From positions 6,231,193 to 6,295,192 of the forward strand of contig NC_091208.1 of NCBI RefSeq assembly GCF_040958095.1: a DNA stretch of 64,000 bases. Reading direction: 5' to 3'. The number at the start of each line of letters is the position of its first letter. The first letter of the stretch is position 1. Positions 12,636 to 23,669 of the stretch are shown here, one piece after another. This stretch comes from Procambarus clarkii (taxonomy: Eukaryota; Arthropoda; Malacostraca; Decapoda; Cambaridae). The notes beneath the pieces were generated by a model that saw only the letters and a program-made list of their open reading frames with translations, was not told the DNA's origin and did not search any database. The position numbers and the translations under genes are program-made.

Positions 12636-13057
12636 GGGGAATGGAGAATGGTGGGAAGGACAAGGGAACAGGGGAGTGGGGGATAGTGGAGAGAACGATG
12701 GGATAGGGAAGAGGGGAATGGTAGGGAGGACGAAGAGACGGGATTGGGAGATGGTAGGGAGGACGAGGGGATGTTGGAGTGGGGAATGGTTAGGAGGACA
12801 AGGGGATGTGGGTGTGGAATATGGTTTGGAGGACGAGGGGACAGGGAAGTGGGGAATGGTTTGGAGGACAAGGGGACAAGGGAGTGGGGAATGGTTTGGA
12901 GAATGAGGGGACAGGGCAATGAGGAATAGTTAGGAGGTTGAAGGGACGGGGGATGGGGCAATGGTGGGGAGGACTGGGATACAGGGAAAGGTTTCTGTGG
13001 CTCAGCAACGTACATGCGTTGCTGAGCCAAAGCAACGTGTGGACGAGTACAGCTAGA
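12636..13057 (+). mobile_element. Helitron-like 3' end with G-rich minisatellite
   Basis: A purine-rich tandem repeat (forms of GGGGAATGGTTTGGAGGACA) leads to a perfect 12-bp hairpin: GGCTCAGCAACG at 12999-13010 pairs with CGTTGCTGAGCC at 13017-13028. About 24 nt later comes CTAG (13053-13056). A terminal hairpin before CTRR is the hallmark of Helitron/Helentron 3' ends. No Rep/helicase ORF is present, so this would be non-autonomous. Confidence 0.6.
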
Positions 13058-13167
13058 CTATATAAATAAAATGTAAATGTTCGTTTGTTCCAAATCGCTA
13101 ATCTCCGAAAGTTCTTCACCGATTGCTTTGAAATTTTCACCTAACGTTCCATTCGCATCCGAGCAAG

Positions 13168-13172
<5 letters not shown>
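13058..13172 (+). mobile_element. Helitron-like 5' region, second copy in tandem
   Basis: Starts directly after the CTAGA end with TATATAAATAAAATGTAAAT, TTCGTTTGTTC, and CCGATTGCTTTGAAATTTTC, the last matching 20360-20400 and 20535-20560. It is cut by the TA tract at 13173. Confidence 0.5.

Positions 13173-13220
<48 letters not shown>
13173..13220. repeat. (TA)n microsatellite
   Basis: TA tract bordering the satellite. Confidence 0.95.
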
Positions 13221-13222
<2 letters not shown>

Positions 13223-14199
13223 CTGAAAACTCACACCCCAGAAGTGACTCGAACCCATACTCCCAGGAGCAACGCAACTGGTATGTACAAGACGCCTTAA
13301 TCCACTTGACCATCACGACCGGACAAAATGAGGTGAGAGCCGAGGCTATTTGAACCACCCCACCGCCGGCACTCGGATAGTAATCTTGGGCATAGCATTT
13401 TACCAAATCACCTCATTCTTTGGGGCACACGTGAGAAACATAAATGCGAACAAGCCTGAATGGTCCCCAGGACAATATGCAACTGAAAACTCACACCCCA
13501 GAAGTGACTCGAACCCATACTCCCAGGAGCAACGCAACTGGTATGTACAAGACGCCTTAATCCACTTGACCATCACGACCGGACAGAATGAGGTGATAGC
13601 CGAGGCTATTTGAACCACCCCACTGCCGGCACTCGGATAGTAATCTTGGGCATAGCATTTTACCAAATCACCTCATTCTTTGGGGCACACGTGAGGAACA
13701 CAAATGCGAACAATCCTGAATGGTCCCCAGGACAATATGCAACTGAAAACTCACACCCCAGAAGTGACTCGAACCCATACTCCCAGGAGCAATGCAACTG
13801 GTATGTACAAGACGCCTTAATCCACTTGACCATCACGACCGGACAAAATGAGGTGATAGCCGAGGCTATTTGAACCACCCCACCGCCGGCACTCGGATAG
13901 TAATCTTGGGCATAGCATTTTACCAAATCACCTCATTCTTTGGGGGACACGTGAGGAACACAAATGTGAACAAGCCTGAATGGTCCCCAGGACAATATGC
14001 AACTGAAAACTCACACCCCAGAAGTGACTCGAACCCATACTCCCAGGAGCAACGCAACTGGTATGTACAAGACGCCTTAATCCACTTGACCATCACGACC
14101 GGACATAATGAGGTGATAGCCGAGGCTATTTGAACCACCCCACCGCCGGCACTCGGATAGTAATCTTGGGCATAGCATTTTACCAAATCACCTCATTCT
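13221..14199. repeat. 260-bp tRNA-derived satellite, inverted, about 3.8 units
   Basis: Units repeat at 13350, 13610, 13870 and 14130 (260 bp) and are the reverse complement of the array at 1-617. Each carries the inverse of the B-box-like and A-box-like stretches. Units differ by a few percent. Both arrays end in TA tracts. Confidence 0.88.
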
Positions 14200-14207
14200 T
14201 ATATATA

Positions 14208-14271
<64 letters not shown>
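14200..14271. repeat. (TA)n microsatellite
   Basis: TA tract with one TATTATA slip. Confidence 0.95.
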
Positions 14272-14273
<2 letters not shown>

Positions 14274-14279
14274 TTAAAA

Positions 14280-14390
14280 GTTTGTGAGGGTACCACCTCT
14301 GGTGCCAATGTGGGGACCCATAGCCTCGGAGAAGAAAATAAAAAGTTTTCAGAGGAGACCTTGTGGTTTCTCACTGAACACTAATATTAT
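14280..14390. repeat. Dispersed repeat (also at 39040)
   Basis: Shared blocks GGGGACCCATAGCCTCGGAG and AGAAGA/AGGAGACCTTGTGG with 39045-39125. Identity unknown. Confidence 0.6.
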
Positions 14391-14391
14391 C

Positions 14392-14551
14392 TTCTCCTAC
14401 CACCCCCATTCTTTTGTATGTACACATATATATTTACTTTATTTGAACTTCGTTACAAAAAAGGAGTTACATATGGGTTACAAAGATGGTTATCATAGGT
14501 TGTCGAGTTCCTCCAGCTCCTCAGATGGCGGGCAGGAACCCTGGATGCAGT

Positions 14552-14557
<6 letters not shown>
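14392..14557 (-). mobile_element. 3' end of retroelement with SCPPSEELEEL C-terminus
   Basis: Reverse complement encodes the last residues (SCPPSEELEELDNL, stop) of the ORF also seen at 16025-17098 and 63683-64000, then a short 3' UTR (TTTGTAACGAAGTTCAAATA). It starts at the TA tract, so only the last 25 or so codons are kept. Confidence 0.75.

Positions 14558-14627
<70 letters not shown>
14558..14627. repeat. (TA)n microsatellite
   Basis: Between the retroelement end and the first foldback element of the cluster. Confidence 0.95.
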
Positions 14628-14630
<3 letters not shown>

Positions 14631-15002
14631 GTACCTAGTAGCCAGAACGCACTTCTCAGCCTACTATGCAAGGCCCGATTTGCCTAATTAGCCAAGTTTT
14701 CCTGAATTAATATATTTTCTCTAATTTTTTTCTTATGAAATGATAAAGCTACCCATTTAATTATGTATGAGGTCAATTTTTTTATTGTAGTTAAAATTAA
14801 CGTAGATATATGACTGAACCTAACCAACCCTACCTAACCTAACCTAACCTATCTTTATAGGTTAGGTTCGGTTAGGTAGCCGAAAAAGTTAGGTTAGGTT
14901 AGGTTAGGTAGTCGAAAAAACATTAATTCCTGAAAACCTGGCTTATTAGGCAAATCGGGCCTTGCATAGTAGGCTGAGAAGTGCGTTCTGGCTACTAGGT
15001 AC

Positions 15003-15005
<3 letters not shown>
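14628..15005. mobile_element. Foldback MITE, cluster copy 1
   Basis: 378 bp; starts GTCGTACCTAGTAGCCAGAA, ends with the inverse TTCTGGCTACTAGGTACGAC. The terminal inverted repeats run about 75 bp, the core has CCTAACCTAACC then AGGTTAGGTT. TA tracts on both sides. Confidence 0.9.

Positions 15006-15067
<62 letters not shown>
15006..15067. repeat. (TA)n microsatellite
   Basis: TA tract between two foldback copies. Confidence 0.95.
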
Positions 15068-15070
<3 letters not shown>

Positions 15071-15453
15071 GTACCTAGTAGCCAGAACGCACTTCTCGGC
15101 CTACTATGCAAGGCCCGATTTGCCTAATAAGCCAAGTTTTCCTGAATTAATATATTTTCTCTAATTTTTTTCTTATGAAATGATAAAACTACACATTTCA
15201 TTATGTATGAGATCAATTATTTTTTATTGGAGTTAAAATTAACGTAGATATATGACCAAACCTAACCAACCCTACCTAACCTAACCTAACCTATTTCTAT
15301 AGGTTAGGTTAGGTTAGGTAGCCGAAAAAGTTATGTTTTGTTAGGTTAGGTAGGTTAGGTAGTCGAAAAACAATTACTTGATGAAAATTTGGCTTATTAG
15401 GCAAATCGGGCCTTGAATAGTAGGCTGAGAAGTGCGTTCTGGCTACTAGGTAC

Positions 15454-15456
<3 letters not shown>
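15068..15456. mobile_element. Foldback MITE, cluster copy 2
   Basis: Same termini and orientation as copy 1, with small differences in the core (TTATGTTTTGTTAGG). Confidence 0.9.

Positions 15457-15512
<56 letters not shown>
15457..15512. repeat. (TA)n microsatellite
   Basis: TA tract between foldback copies 2 and 3. Confidence 0.95.
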
Positions 15513-15515
<3 letters not shown>

Positions 15516-15896
15516 GTACCTAGTAGCCAGAACGCACTTTTCAGCCTACTATGCAAGGCCCAATTTGCCTAATAAGCCGAGTTTTCATGAAATAATTGTT
15601 TTTCGACTACCTAACCTACCTAACCTTATCTAACCTAACTTTTTCGGCTACCTAACCTAACCTAACCTATAAAGATAGGTTAGGTTAGGTAGGGATGGTT
15701 AGGTTCGGTCAAATATCTACGTTAATTTTAGCTCCAATAAAAAAATATTGACCTCATACATAGCGAAATGGGTAGCTTTATCATTTTATAAGAAAAAAAT
15801 TAGAGAAAATATATTAATTCAGGAAAACTTGGCTTATTAGGCAAATCGGTTCTTGCATAGTAGGCTGAAAAGTGCGTTTTGGCTACTAGGTACGAC
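15513..15896. mobile_element. Foldback MITE, cluster copy 3 (inverted)
   Basis: Core order is reversed relative to copies 1 and 2 and matches the copy at 1293. Termini intact. Confidence 0.9.
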
Positions 15897-16024
<128 letters not shown>

Positions 16025-17098
16025 TCCCTCAGCGACTCACAGTGGAAACAGGCCTCCCTTCCTGTCAGACTCGGGGGCCTTGGTGTGCACACAGCAACAC
16101 AAATTGCTGTACCAGCGTTGCTGTCCTCTTCAGTGGGGTCTGACAATTTGGTGAAGGAAATCCTACCTGAGCACCTAGTTCAACAGGCAGGGGTGCATGA
16201 TCCCAGCTTCACAGACTGCACAACCAAATGGGTTTCTCCCGCAGGACCAGCACCCCAACCACCGCCTTCTGAAGCCCATAAGCAATCCAGCTGGGATCGC
16301 CCCATTGCCGACCAAGAAGCTGCAACTTTGATAGAAGCTGCGACAACACCACATGACACTGCCCGACTTAGAGCTGTAGCAGCTCCCCATGCAGGTGATT
16401 TCCTATTAGCAACCCCAATGTCAGCAACCGGCACCCGTCTCACACCGCAGGCCCTCCGAATTGCCGTGGCTCTCCGCCTTGCTGCCCCAATCCACACCGA
16501 ATACAGGTGTATTTGAGGCGAGGCAGAGGCCGACAGATATGGACGGCATGGCCTTCTTTGCCAAAGGACAGGAGGACGGCATGCAAGACACGGCGAGGTT
16601 AATGACATTATTAAGAGAAGCCTTACCACAGCCGGTTGTCCAGCAGAGAGAGAGCCCCGTTACCTAATGTCTCGCAACTCTGATGAGCCTGTCGGTCGCC
16701 CAGACGGAATTACGGTGAACCCCTGGAAGAATGGTAGACAGTTGGTGTGGGACTACACTTGCGTTTCAACTTTAGCCAATACCTATGTTGACTTCAGTGC
16801 TACACAAGCAGGAGGAGCTGCCAATCACCGAGAAGCGGCCAAGTCACGTAAATACAGAGACCTTGAGCACCACTACAATTTTGTCCCCATTGCCTCAGAG
16901 ACACTTGGTGCCTGGGGTAAAAGTGCTGCTAGCTTTTTGAAGGAGTTGGGGTCTAAGCTAATCGAAACAACTAGAGACCCTAGAGCTGCCAGTTTTCTTT
17001 TTCAGCGCCTTAGTGTGGCAATCCAGAGAGGAAATGCTCACTGCATCCACGGTTCCTGCCCACCATCTGAGGAGCTGGAGGAGCTGTTCAACTTGTGA
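16025..17098 (+). pseudogene. C-terminal part of a retroelement polyprotein, PD-(D/E)xK-like motif
   Basis: One frame from the TA border to the stop at 17096, interrupted only by TGA at 16514-16516. N-terminal part reads [19 protein letters not shown]; then a Cys/His-rich block (GRHGLLC, GGRHARHGEVNDII), then RPDGITVNPW and LVWDYTCVSTLA, and an end SCPPSEELEELFNL. The RPDG...VWD.T spacing resembles restriction-like endonucleases, and such C-termini follow RT in some eukaryotic retroelements; this link is inferred. The RT itself is absent, so the copy is truncated at the TA tract. A second copy runs off the window at 64000. Confidence 0.6.
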
Positions 17099-17124
17099 CA
17101 AGCAGCCTTGTACCCTGCATGTAA

Positions 17125-17475
17125 TCAATATTGTAACTTTTTTGTGTAATGACGACTTGTAATTGGCGACTTGTCACCTCTCCTGACAACTATCTCCTTG
17201 TTCTCACGAAGGCTTTTAGCTGCCGCTTTGAGCTCGGGGGACAGTATGGTGCTTCTGTAATTGCCTCGATTCTTTCCCCCTTCTGCAATAAGTTCTGCTT
17301 GTAAGGTATCTTTGGTAGTGACCTTCTTTTGTGTCTCGAGGTCGAATATGTCGTCCAACAGGATTTCCAACTCCACTTTCCGGGCCATCTCACTCGGTCT
17401 GGACATAACGTGACAGTTTATACCCAGATTTAGGAGAGTGATTTGGTCCTCAGTGAGGTTAATTCCTGCAAGGTT
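17125..17475 (-). mobile_element. PLE copy C: inverted partial duplicate at the 5' end
   Basis: Minus-strand frame with EGGKNRGNYRSTILSPELKA and SLRENKEIVVRRGDKSP matches the beginning of the plus-strand ORF at 17490, so two PLE pieces lie head to head with an inverted repeat of about 150 bp. Such inverted partial copies are a recurring feature of Penelope insertions. It contains stop codons and no complete domain. Confidence 0.75.
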
Positions 17476-17489
17476 CAGGAAGCCATCTC

Positions 17490-19338
17490 TTGGTCGTGGA
17501 ATACCAAGATACCTTACAAGCGGAAGGAGGAAAGAATCGAGGCAATTACAGAAGCACCATACTGTCCCCCGAGCTCAAAGCGACAACTAAAAGCCTTCGT
17601 GAGAACAAGGAGATAGTTGTCAGGGGAGGCGACAAGTCGCCAATATACGTCATTCTTAAAAAAGACGAATATCTGGCAAAAATGAACCTCATACTCTCTG
17701 ACCAAACTAAATTCCAAAGGATAACGAAGGACACAACAGCCGAATTAAAAGCAAAGGTCAACAAACTGATCGAAACTGTGAACGCCAAGAAATCCGGACT
17801 CCACCTGCCAAAGATTATTGGGGAATATAAACCTGGATATGTGTATGGAAATGTCAAGACACACAAGCCTGGAAACCCACTTCGGCCAATCATTAGCCAG
17901 ATACCCACACCCACGTACAGACTGGCGAAGCGACTCAACGGCCTGCTGACTCCTTATGTCCCTTGCGCCTTCAGCCTGAAGTCTCCAAAGGAATTTGTTG
18001 ACTTACTGCGGGGCACACGGGCCACAGGGATAAGAGCCTCGTTGGACGTAGAATCACTGTTCACCAACGTACCTGTGGACGAGACAATCGGGATGATAGC
18101 CGACAGAGTGTATCGTGATCCAGCCTGCACTCGTCTTGACATACCAGAAAACATCCTAAGGAAACTACTCCAAGCTTGTACTAAAGAGGCACCCTTCTTG
18201 AGCCCGGATGGGCACATGTATAAGCAAGTAGATGGGGTCGCCATGGGTTCTCCCCTAGGTGTCCTGTTTGCAAACTTCTACATGGGTACCATCGAGCAGA
18301 AAGTCTTAGTCGAAATGAACTTGAAACCGGCCATATACTGCAGGTATGTTGACGACATTTTTACACAGGTACCTGATGTCTGACATCTGCAGAAGCTGAG
18401 GGAGGCGTTTGAGCAGTATTCCGTGCTGCGTTTCACTTACGAGATGGAAACGGATGGGAAGCTGCCCTTTCTAGATGTAACAGTCATGGAAAAGAGCGGA
18501 GGTTCCCACACTGCAGTCTACACTAAGGAAACGAACATAGGAATGTGCCTAAATGCCAACAGCGACTGCCCAGACAGGTACAAGAGGAGTGTTTTTAATG
18601 CATATGTCGACCGTGCTCTCAGCCACAGCTCAGAAGGGAAGCAAGTCGACGAAGAACTCTGAAGGGTAAGGCAGGTCCTAGTCAACAACGGCTTCTCCAA
18701 TGGTTTCGTCGAAGACATCATAAGAAGGAAAGTGAAACGCCATGCAACCTCTGAAGAGACAACTAACACAACACCTATACCCCCTATTAGACTATTTTAC
18801 AGGAACTTCTTTTCCACAGCTCATAAAACGGAGGAAAGGGTCCTGAAAGATATTGTTAATAGAAACGTTATCCCTACAGACAAAAACCAGAGGATACAAC
18901 TGACGATTTACTATAAAACCAGAAAAACGGCCAGCCTACTCATGAGAAACTCTCCAGACACAAAGCAGAACGCTTTAAAAGAGACCAACGTCGTCTATGC
19001 TTTCAAATGCCCTCTTGGGGACTGTAAGCTCCAAAAAACCCAGTATATAGGCAAGACAACAACATCTCTTTCTAGGCGTTTAACGATGCATAAGCAACAG
19101 GGCTCCATTAAGGAACATATAATCTCTTCCCCACAACCAAACCATCGCCAGAGAAATCCTAGCAAACAACACAGAAATCATCGATAGATACAGCGATAGC
19201 AGACAGCTTGACGTTTGCGAGGCACTGCACATTAAGAAGTCAACACCAGCAATCAACAGCCAATTAATGCACAACTATATTCTACCCACCTCAAGACTCC
19301 GCTCCAATATAGAGGCATCAAGAAATATGGACCAATAG
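17490..19338 (+). pseudogene. PLE copy C: reverse transcriptase plus GIY-YIG endonuclease
   Basis: The most complete PLE here. In one frame: YGNVKTHKPGNPLRPIIS (RT2), SLDVESLFTNVPVDE (catalytic motif A), VDGVAMGSPLGVLFANFYM (motif B), YCRYVDDIF (motif C, YxDD), a thumb, then VYAFKCPLGDC and QYIGKTTTSLSRRL (GIY-YIG nuclease). Breaks: TGA at 18381 and at 18660, and one extra C near 19130 that shifts the frame before the C-terminus (end ASRNMDQ in another frame, stop 19336). All catalytic residues I can recognise are retained, so decay is recent. PLEs copy themselves by target-primed reverse transcription. Confidence 0.92.
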
Positions 19339-19686
19339 GCTTTCTACAATCACTTCCATTTCAATACCCATTGTTTCGTTTTCTGTCTTGTGTTGATGAA
19401 ATTAATACCCTATTAAATACCACCTCACCCCATCCACCTCACTCAAATGTAGATATAAACAAATCGGAGATATGTAAGTTCTATTCAGTTGTGTATGTGT
19501 AAAGTCTTCGAAAATGTAATAAGTTTTACGAAACGCGCTCAAGTGTCGCGTCAGATTAGAAATAAAAATGAGTTTTGGAGAATTGATTTTTGAATTACCA
19601 CCAACAGTGAAAAGAAATGTACGAAAGATTGACAAAATTCGTGTTAGAATTATTAATCTTACTTTTTCGGTCATATTTAATAATAT
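19339..19686 (+). mobile_element. PLE copy C 3' UTR and pseudo-LTR with ORF start
   Basis: Shared with copies A, B and D; ATG at 19568 opens [17 protein letters not shown] and runs into the TA tract. Confidence 0.75.
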
Positions 19687-19692
19687 ATATAT

Positions 19693-19778
<86 letters not shown>

Positions 19779-19793
19779 TATATATATATATAT
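19687..19793. repeat. (TA)n microsatellite
   Basis: TA tract with AAATA and CAGTA interruptions between the PLE end and a foldback element. Confidence 0.95.
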
Positions 19794-20178
19794 GTCGTAC
19801 CTAGTAGCCAGAACGCACTTCTCAGCCTACTATGCAAGGCCCGATTTGCCTAATTAGCCAAGTTTTCCTGAATTAATATATTTTCTCTAATTTTTTTCTT
19901 ATGAAATGATAAAGCTACCCATTTAATTATGTATGAGGTCAATTTTTTTTATTCTAGTTAAAATTAACGTAGATATATGACTGAACCTAACCAACCCTAC
20001 CTAACCTAACCTAACCTATCTTTATAGGTTAGGTTCGGTTAGGTAGCCGAAAAAGTTAGGTTAGGTTAGGTTAGGTAGGTTAGGTAGTCGAAAAAACATT
20101 AATTCCTGAAAACCTGGCTTATTAGGCAAATCGGGCCTTGCATAGTAGGCTGAGAAGTGCGTTCTGGCTACTAGGTAC

Positions 20179-20181
<3 letters not shown>
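19794..20181. mobile_element. Foldback MITE, copy 5
   Basis: 388 bp; termini intact, closest to the copy at 14628. Flanked by TA on both sides. Confidence 0.9.

Positions 20182-20270
<89 letters not shown>
20182..20270. repeat. (TA)n microsatellite
   Basis: Right border of foldback copy 5. Confidence 0.95.
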
Positions 20271-20272
<2 letters not shown>

Positions 20273-21605
20273 TGTCACGTCTGTGACGGTAACAAAAACA
20301 TGCTTTTTCTGAAAAACAGTTTTTCATGTGTTTTTCAAGTGCGGGAAATCTTCAAAACCTCTTTACCGATTGCTTTGAAACTGTGACACAACGTTGCATT
20401 CGAATAAGCTCATCTTTTTATACATCTGCTATATACATGCATCATCTGTGAGAGGAAAAAACATTGTTTTTTAAACAGCGCCATCTGTTGGACACAAGAG
20501 CAACACTTGCTGAAATCTCCAAAAGTTTTTCACAGAATGCTTTGAAATTTTGACACAACGTTGCCTTCGAATAGGCGCATCTGTTTATATACCTACTATA
20601 TAGATGCCACCCCTGTGATAGGCAAAAAAAAATGCGTTTTATAAAAACAAAGTCATCTGTTGCACATAATAGCAACATGCACACTATACTAAATATGTCA
20701 TGAATTCCAGTTTAATGCTTCCGATTGCATTGATAATTTTTTTTTAAAGATTTCGATTTATTTTATTTTTATTGAATTATTGTGTGTGACATTGTGTTGG
20801 AATTTGGTTCTGTTGTTTACCATACCGTTCATTTCATAAGTATAAGTATAGATGCCACACCTGTGATAGGTAAAACTATGCTTCTCTTGAAAAATAGCGC
20901 CATCTGTTGCATGCAAGAGCAATACACAGGCTATAATAAATATGTTACAATTCCATTTCAATGTTTCTGATTGCATTGATAAATTTAATCTTCATAGATT
21001 ATAATTTATTTTCATTTTGATTTAATTATTTTGTGTGAATTGCATTGGAATTGAGCTGTGTTGTTTACCATACCGTTCATATTTTGAGTATAGTTTATTT
21101 TTTTTATTTGTTCATATTTTCATTTCATTTTTTAACTGTTTTTCTTATATTTTAGTGATGGGAACATCAGATCACTTGATGATACAAATTTTCTGATATG
21201 AACATCAGACCATTTGGGAAGACATCAGACGAGGGAGTGGAGGATGACGAGGGGATGGAAGTGAGGGATGGTAAGGAGGACGAGGGGACAAGGGAGGGGG
21301 TAATGGTTGGGAAGGATGAGGGGACGGGGGAGTTTGGGATGGTGGGGGATGAGGGGATAGAGAAATGGAGAATGTTTGGGATGACAAAGGGACAGGGGAG
21401 TGTGGCATGGTGGGAAGGAAGAGGGGATGGTGGAGTGGGAAATGGTGGGGAGGAGGAGGGGACGGTGGAGTGGGGAATGGTTGGGAGGCCGAGAAGACGG
21501 GTGAGGGGAATGGTGGGGACGACTGAGGGACAGGGAAGGTTGCTGTGGCTCAGAAACGCGCATGCGTTGCTGAGTCACAGCAACGTGTGGCCGGGTATTG
21601 CTAGT
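20271..21605 (+). mobile_element. Helitron-like non-autonomous element
   Basis: Three degenerate internal units (GATGCCAC.CCTGTGATAGG, then CGCCATCTGTTGCA, then GATTGCTTTGAAA) are followed by a purine-rich minisatellite (21230-21535), a hairpin CTCAGAAACG/CGTTGCTGAG at 21549-21572 (one mismatch), GCCGGGTATTG and CTAGT at 21601-21605. This matches the end at 12999-13057. No Rep/helicase gene. The 5' end is not seen because the TA tract precedes it. Confidence 0.6.
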
Positions 21606-22034
21606 TAAAAATGAAATTGTAACAACACTGAACACTGCTTGGCTCCTTCACAAGCAAAAATAATGACACTTACCTCAATCGTTAAGCGTGTTGACACTGG
21701 TGGAGTAGGAGGATCACATAGGGCAGTACTTGCTGGCACGGTAATACTTGGCACAATAATTCCTAGGTCACACTTTTACCTAGGATAGCAAGTTTTAATT
21801 AATACACGTTATAAAATACAATACCACAAATTAATAATTAATTATTATATGTAATGTGGGAACAATTCTCCTGCACTTAGGCCCCGAAATCTTGTTATCC
21901 AGGCTTAGTCTTGGCACGGCTCGTAACGACAGTAATATTATCTATACCAGTATGTCCGTAGCTGGAACATATTAAATTTAAAATAAAGTCACAAGACTTG
22001 GTTGAGTGAAAGACATGCATAATATAAACTATAA

Positions 22035-22616
22035 TAATATTTATACATATAATATGACAATCACTCCTACTTTAACTGAACACTAATGACATAAAGTTAT
22101 ACACATGAGATGGCTATAATTAAATAAGTCTCCACAAATAAACTTTCATTCCCTAACTGTACAGTTAGATACAAGTACTTAACTTGAGATGTTTACCAAA
22201 TGGATGCCCAGACGCTACTAACTGAAGCACTCCCTCGCTTCACACAAAAACCTCCCTCCTTCTCCATAGGGAATGGCAAACGAGTAAATTCACAATAATA
22301 CTTATTTAATGACACAAATAATAGTTCTCAAATATACATCAAATAATGCATAATATATACTGATAAGTGTAAACAATATCAACAAAGTACAATATGCTTT
22401 AATAAGGGGTAACTCAAGTATTTATTATTAATATGAGACGACAACTGGCAATACACAGTTGATCATGTAGATTTATGCTGGTCCAAAAACTGACCGATAA
22501 TAGACAGGTCTGAATCAGGTGAACTCCAGCAAGTCCGCTTCTTGCCCAATTATGTTGCCATGTCCTATATAATATGACTTGAATGTGAGAATCCATATCT
22601 GACATGGATACGTAAC
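22035..22616 (-). mobile_element. LTR copy of the Gypsy-type element
   Basis: Nearly identical to 4175-4799 over its whole length; the end is TACGTAACA on plus (TGTTACG on minus). The adjoining minus-strand GAGAGGGC could be a polypurine tract, suggesting a 3' LTR with lost interior. The left limit is uncertain; 21610-22034 may be part of the LTR, because the TA tract cuts the other copy there. Confidence 0.7.
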
Positions 22617-23325
22617 AGCCCTCTCAGCACGCCTTCTCATCAATGGAGCCAGGTCCTCTCAGTAGGCTTGTTGGCCACTGCAAACCTGGCCACAGAGTCA
22701 ACCAACCATTTAAACTCAAGTGTTTGGCTCCTAATAATTAAACATACGATAAAGTAAGGGACAGCGAGAGTGATGACGCCGCCTCTCACTTTTCCTCTCA
22801 CCACATCTCTCAGTACGTGGATGTTACGAGCAGAGTAAAATTCCCGGATTTTTTTAATAACGTTTTAATTTTCTCTTCATTTTCCGCTTTACCCATGTTT
22901 TTCCTTTCATTAATTACTTCTCCTTTTCTCCTCTCTTTCCCATTCCTGACCTTCCTCCTAATTCCCAACCTTCCTTCCTAATTGGATAAAAATCCACTCC
23001 CTTCACATCAATTTTGCATTTCTCATCTTTTTTTCCCTCCTATCCCAACAATTTCCTCTTCCATTTCTAGCTCTGTCCCCTATATATTCCTTTCCCATAC
23101 CCATCCCATTCCTTCCCTTCCGTTCCCTCCCCTAGAGGCTGGATAGAAAAACACGACTGTGCATATTTTCCGATAAATTTGGATCACTGAACGAAACGGA
23201 AGATTGTATCATAGTCAAATAATATTTCAAGTACGTTTTCTTCAATTAAAAATTGAAATAAAAATGTATTTCAGGTTATTTCTGTTTTACGATTTCTTCT
23301 GTGTTGCTTTCCGGCCGTCACCAAC
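22617..23325. other. 3' flank of the lectin gene, pyrimidine-rich
   Basis: C/T-rich plus strand from 22850. The stretch from about 22960 to 23270 is related to 56030-56440 (shared TCCC.CAACAATTTC, GGATCACTGA, AATATTTCAAG.ACGTTTTCTT). This shows that the duplication of the lectin end includes the 3' flank. No gene seen. Confidence 0.6.
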
Positions 23326-23669
23326 AGACTACTGGGTAGCCATACACAGTGGGGTCACCAGGAGACTACTGGGAAACCATACACAGTGGGGTCACCAGCA
23401 GACTACTGGGAAACCATACACAGTGGGGTCACCAGCAGACTACTGGGTAGCCATACACAGTGGGGTCACCAGGAGACTACTGGGAAACCATACACAATGG
23501 GGTCACCAGGAGACTACTGGGAAACCATACACAGTGGGGTCACCAGCAGACTACTGGGAAACCATACACAGTGGGGTCACCAGCAGACTGCTGGGAAACC
23601 ATACACAGTGGGGTCACCAGCAGACTACTGGGTAGCCATACACAGTGGGGTCACCAGCAGACTAGCAGG
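23326..23669. repeat. 37-bp array, distal part (about 9 units)
   Basis: Unit GTGGGGTCACCAGCAGACTA plus CTGGG(A/T)A(A/G)CCATACACA; period 37 bp. On the minus strand the unit corresponds to the last codons of the lectin (around the final two cysteines). It was one array with 24698-25170 before an LTR entered. Confidence 0.92.

Noticed and set aside
21198..21635. 136-codon frames on both strands
   Set aside because: Purine-rich minisatellite of the Helitron-like element read in several frames.
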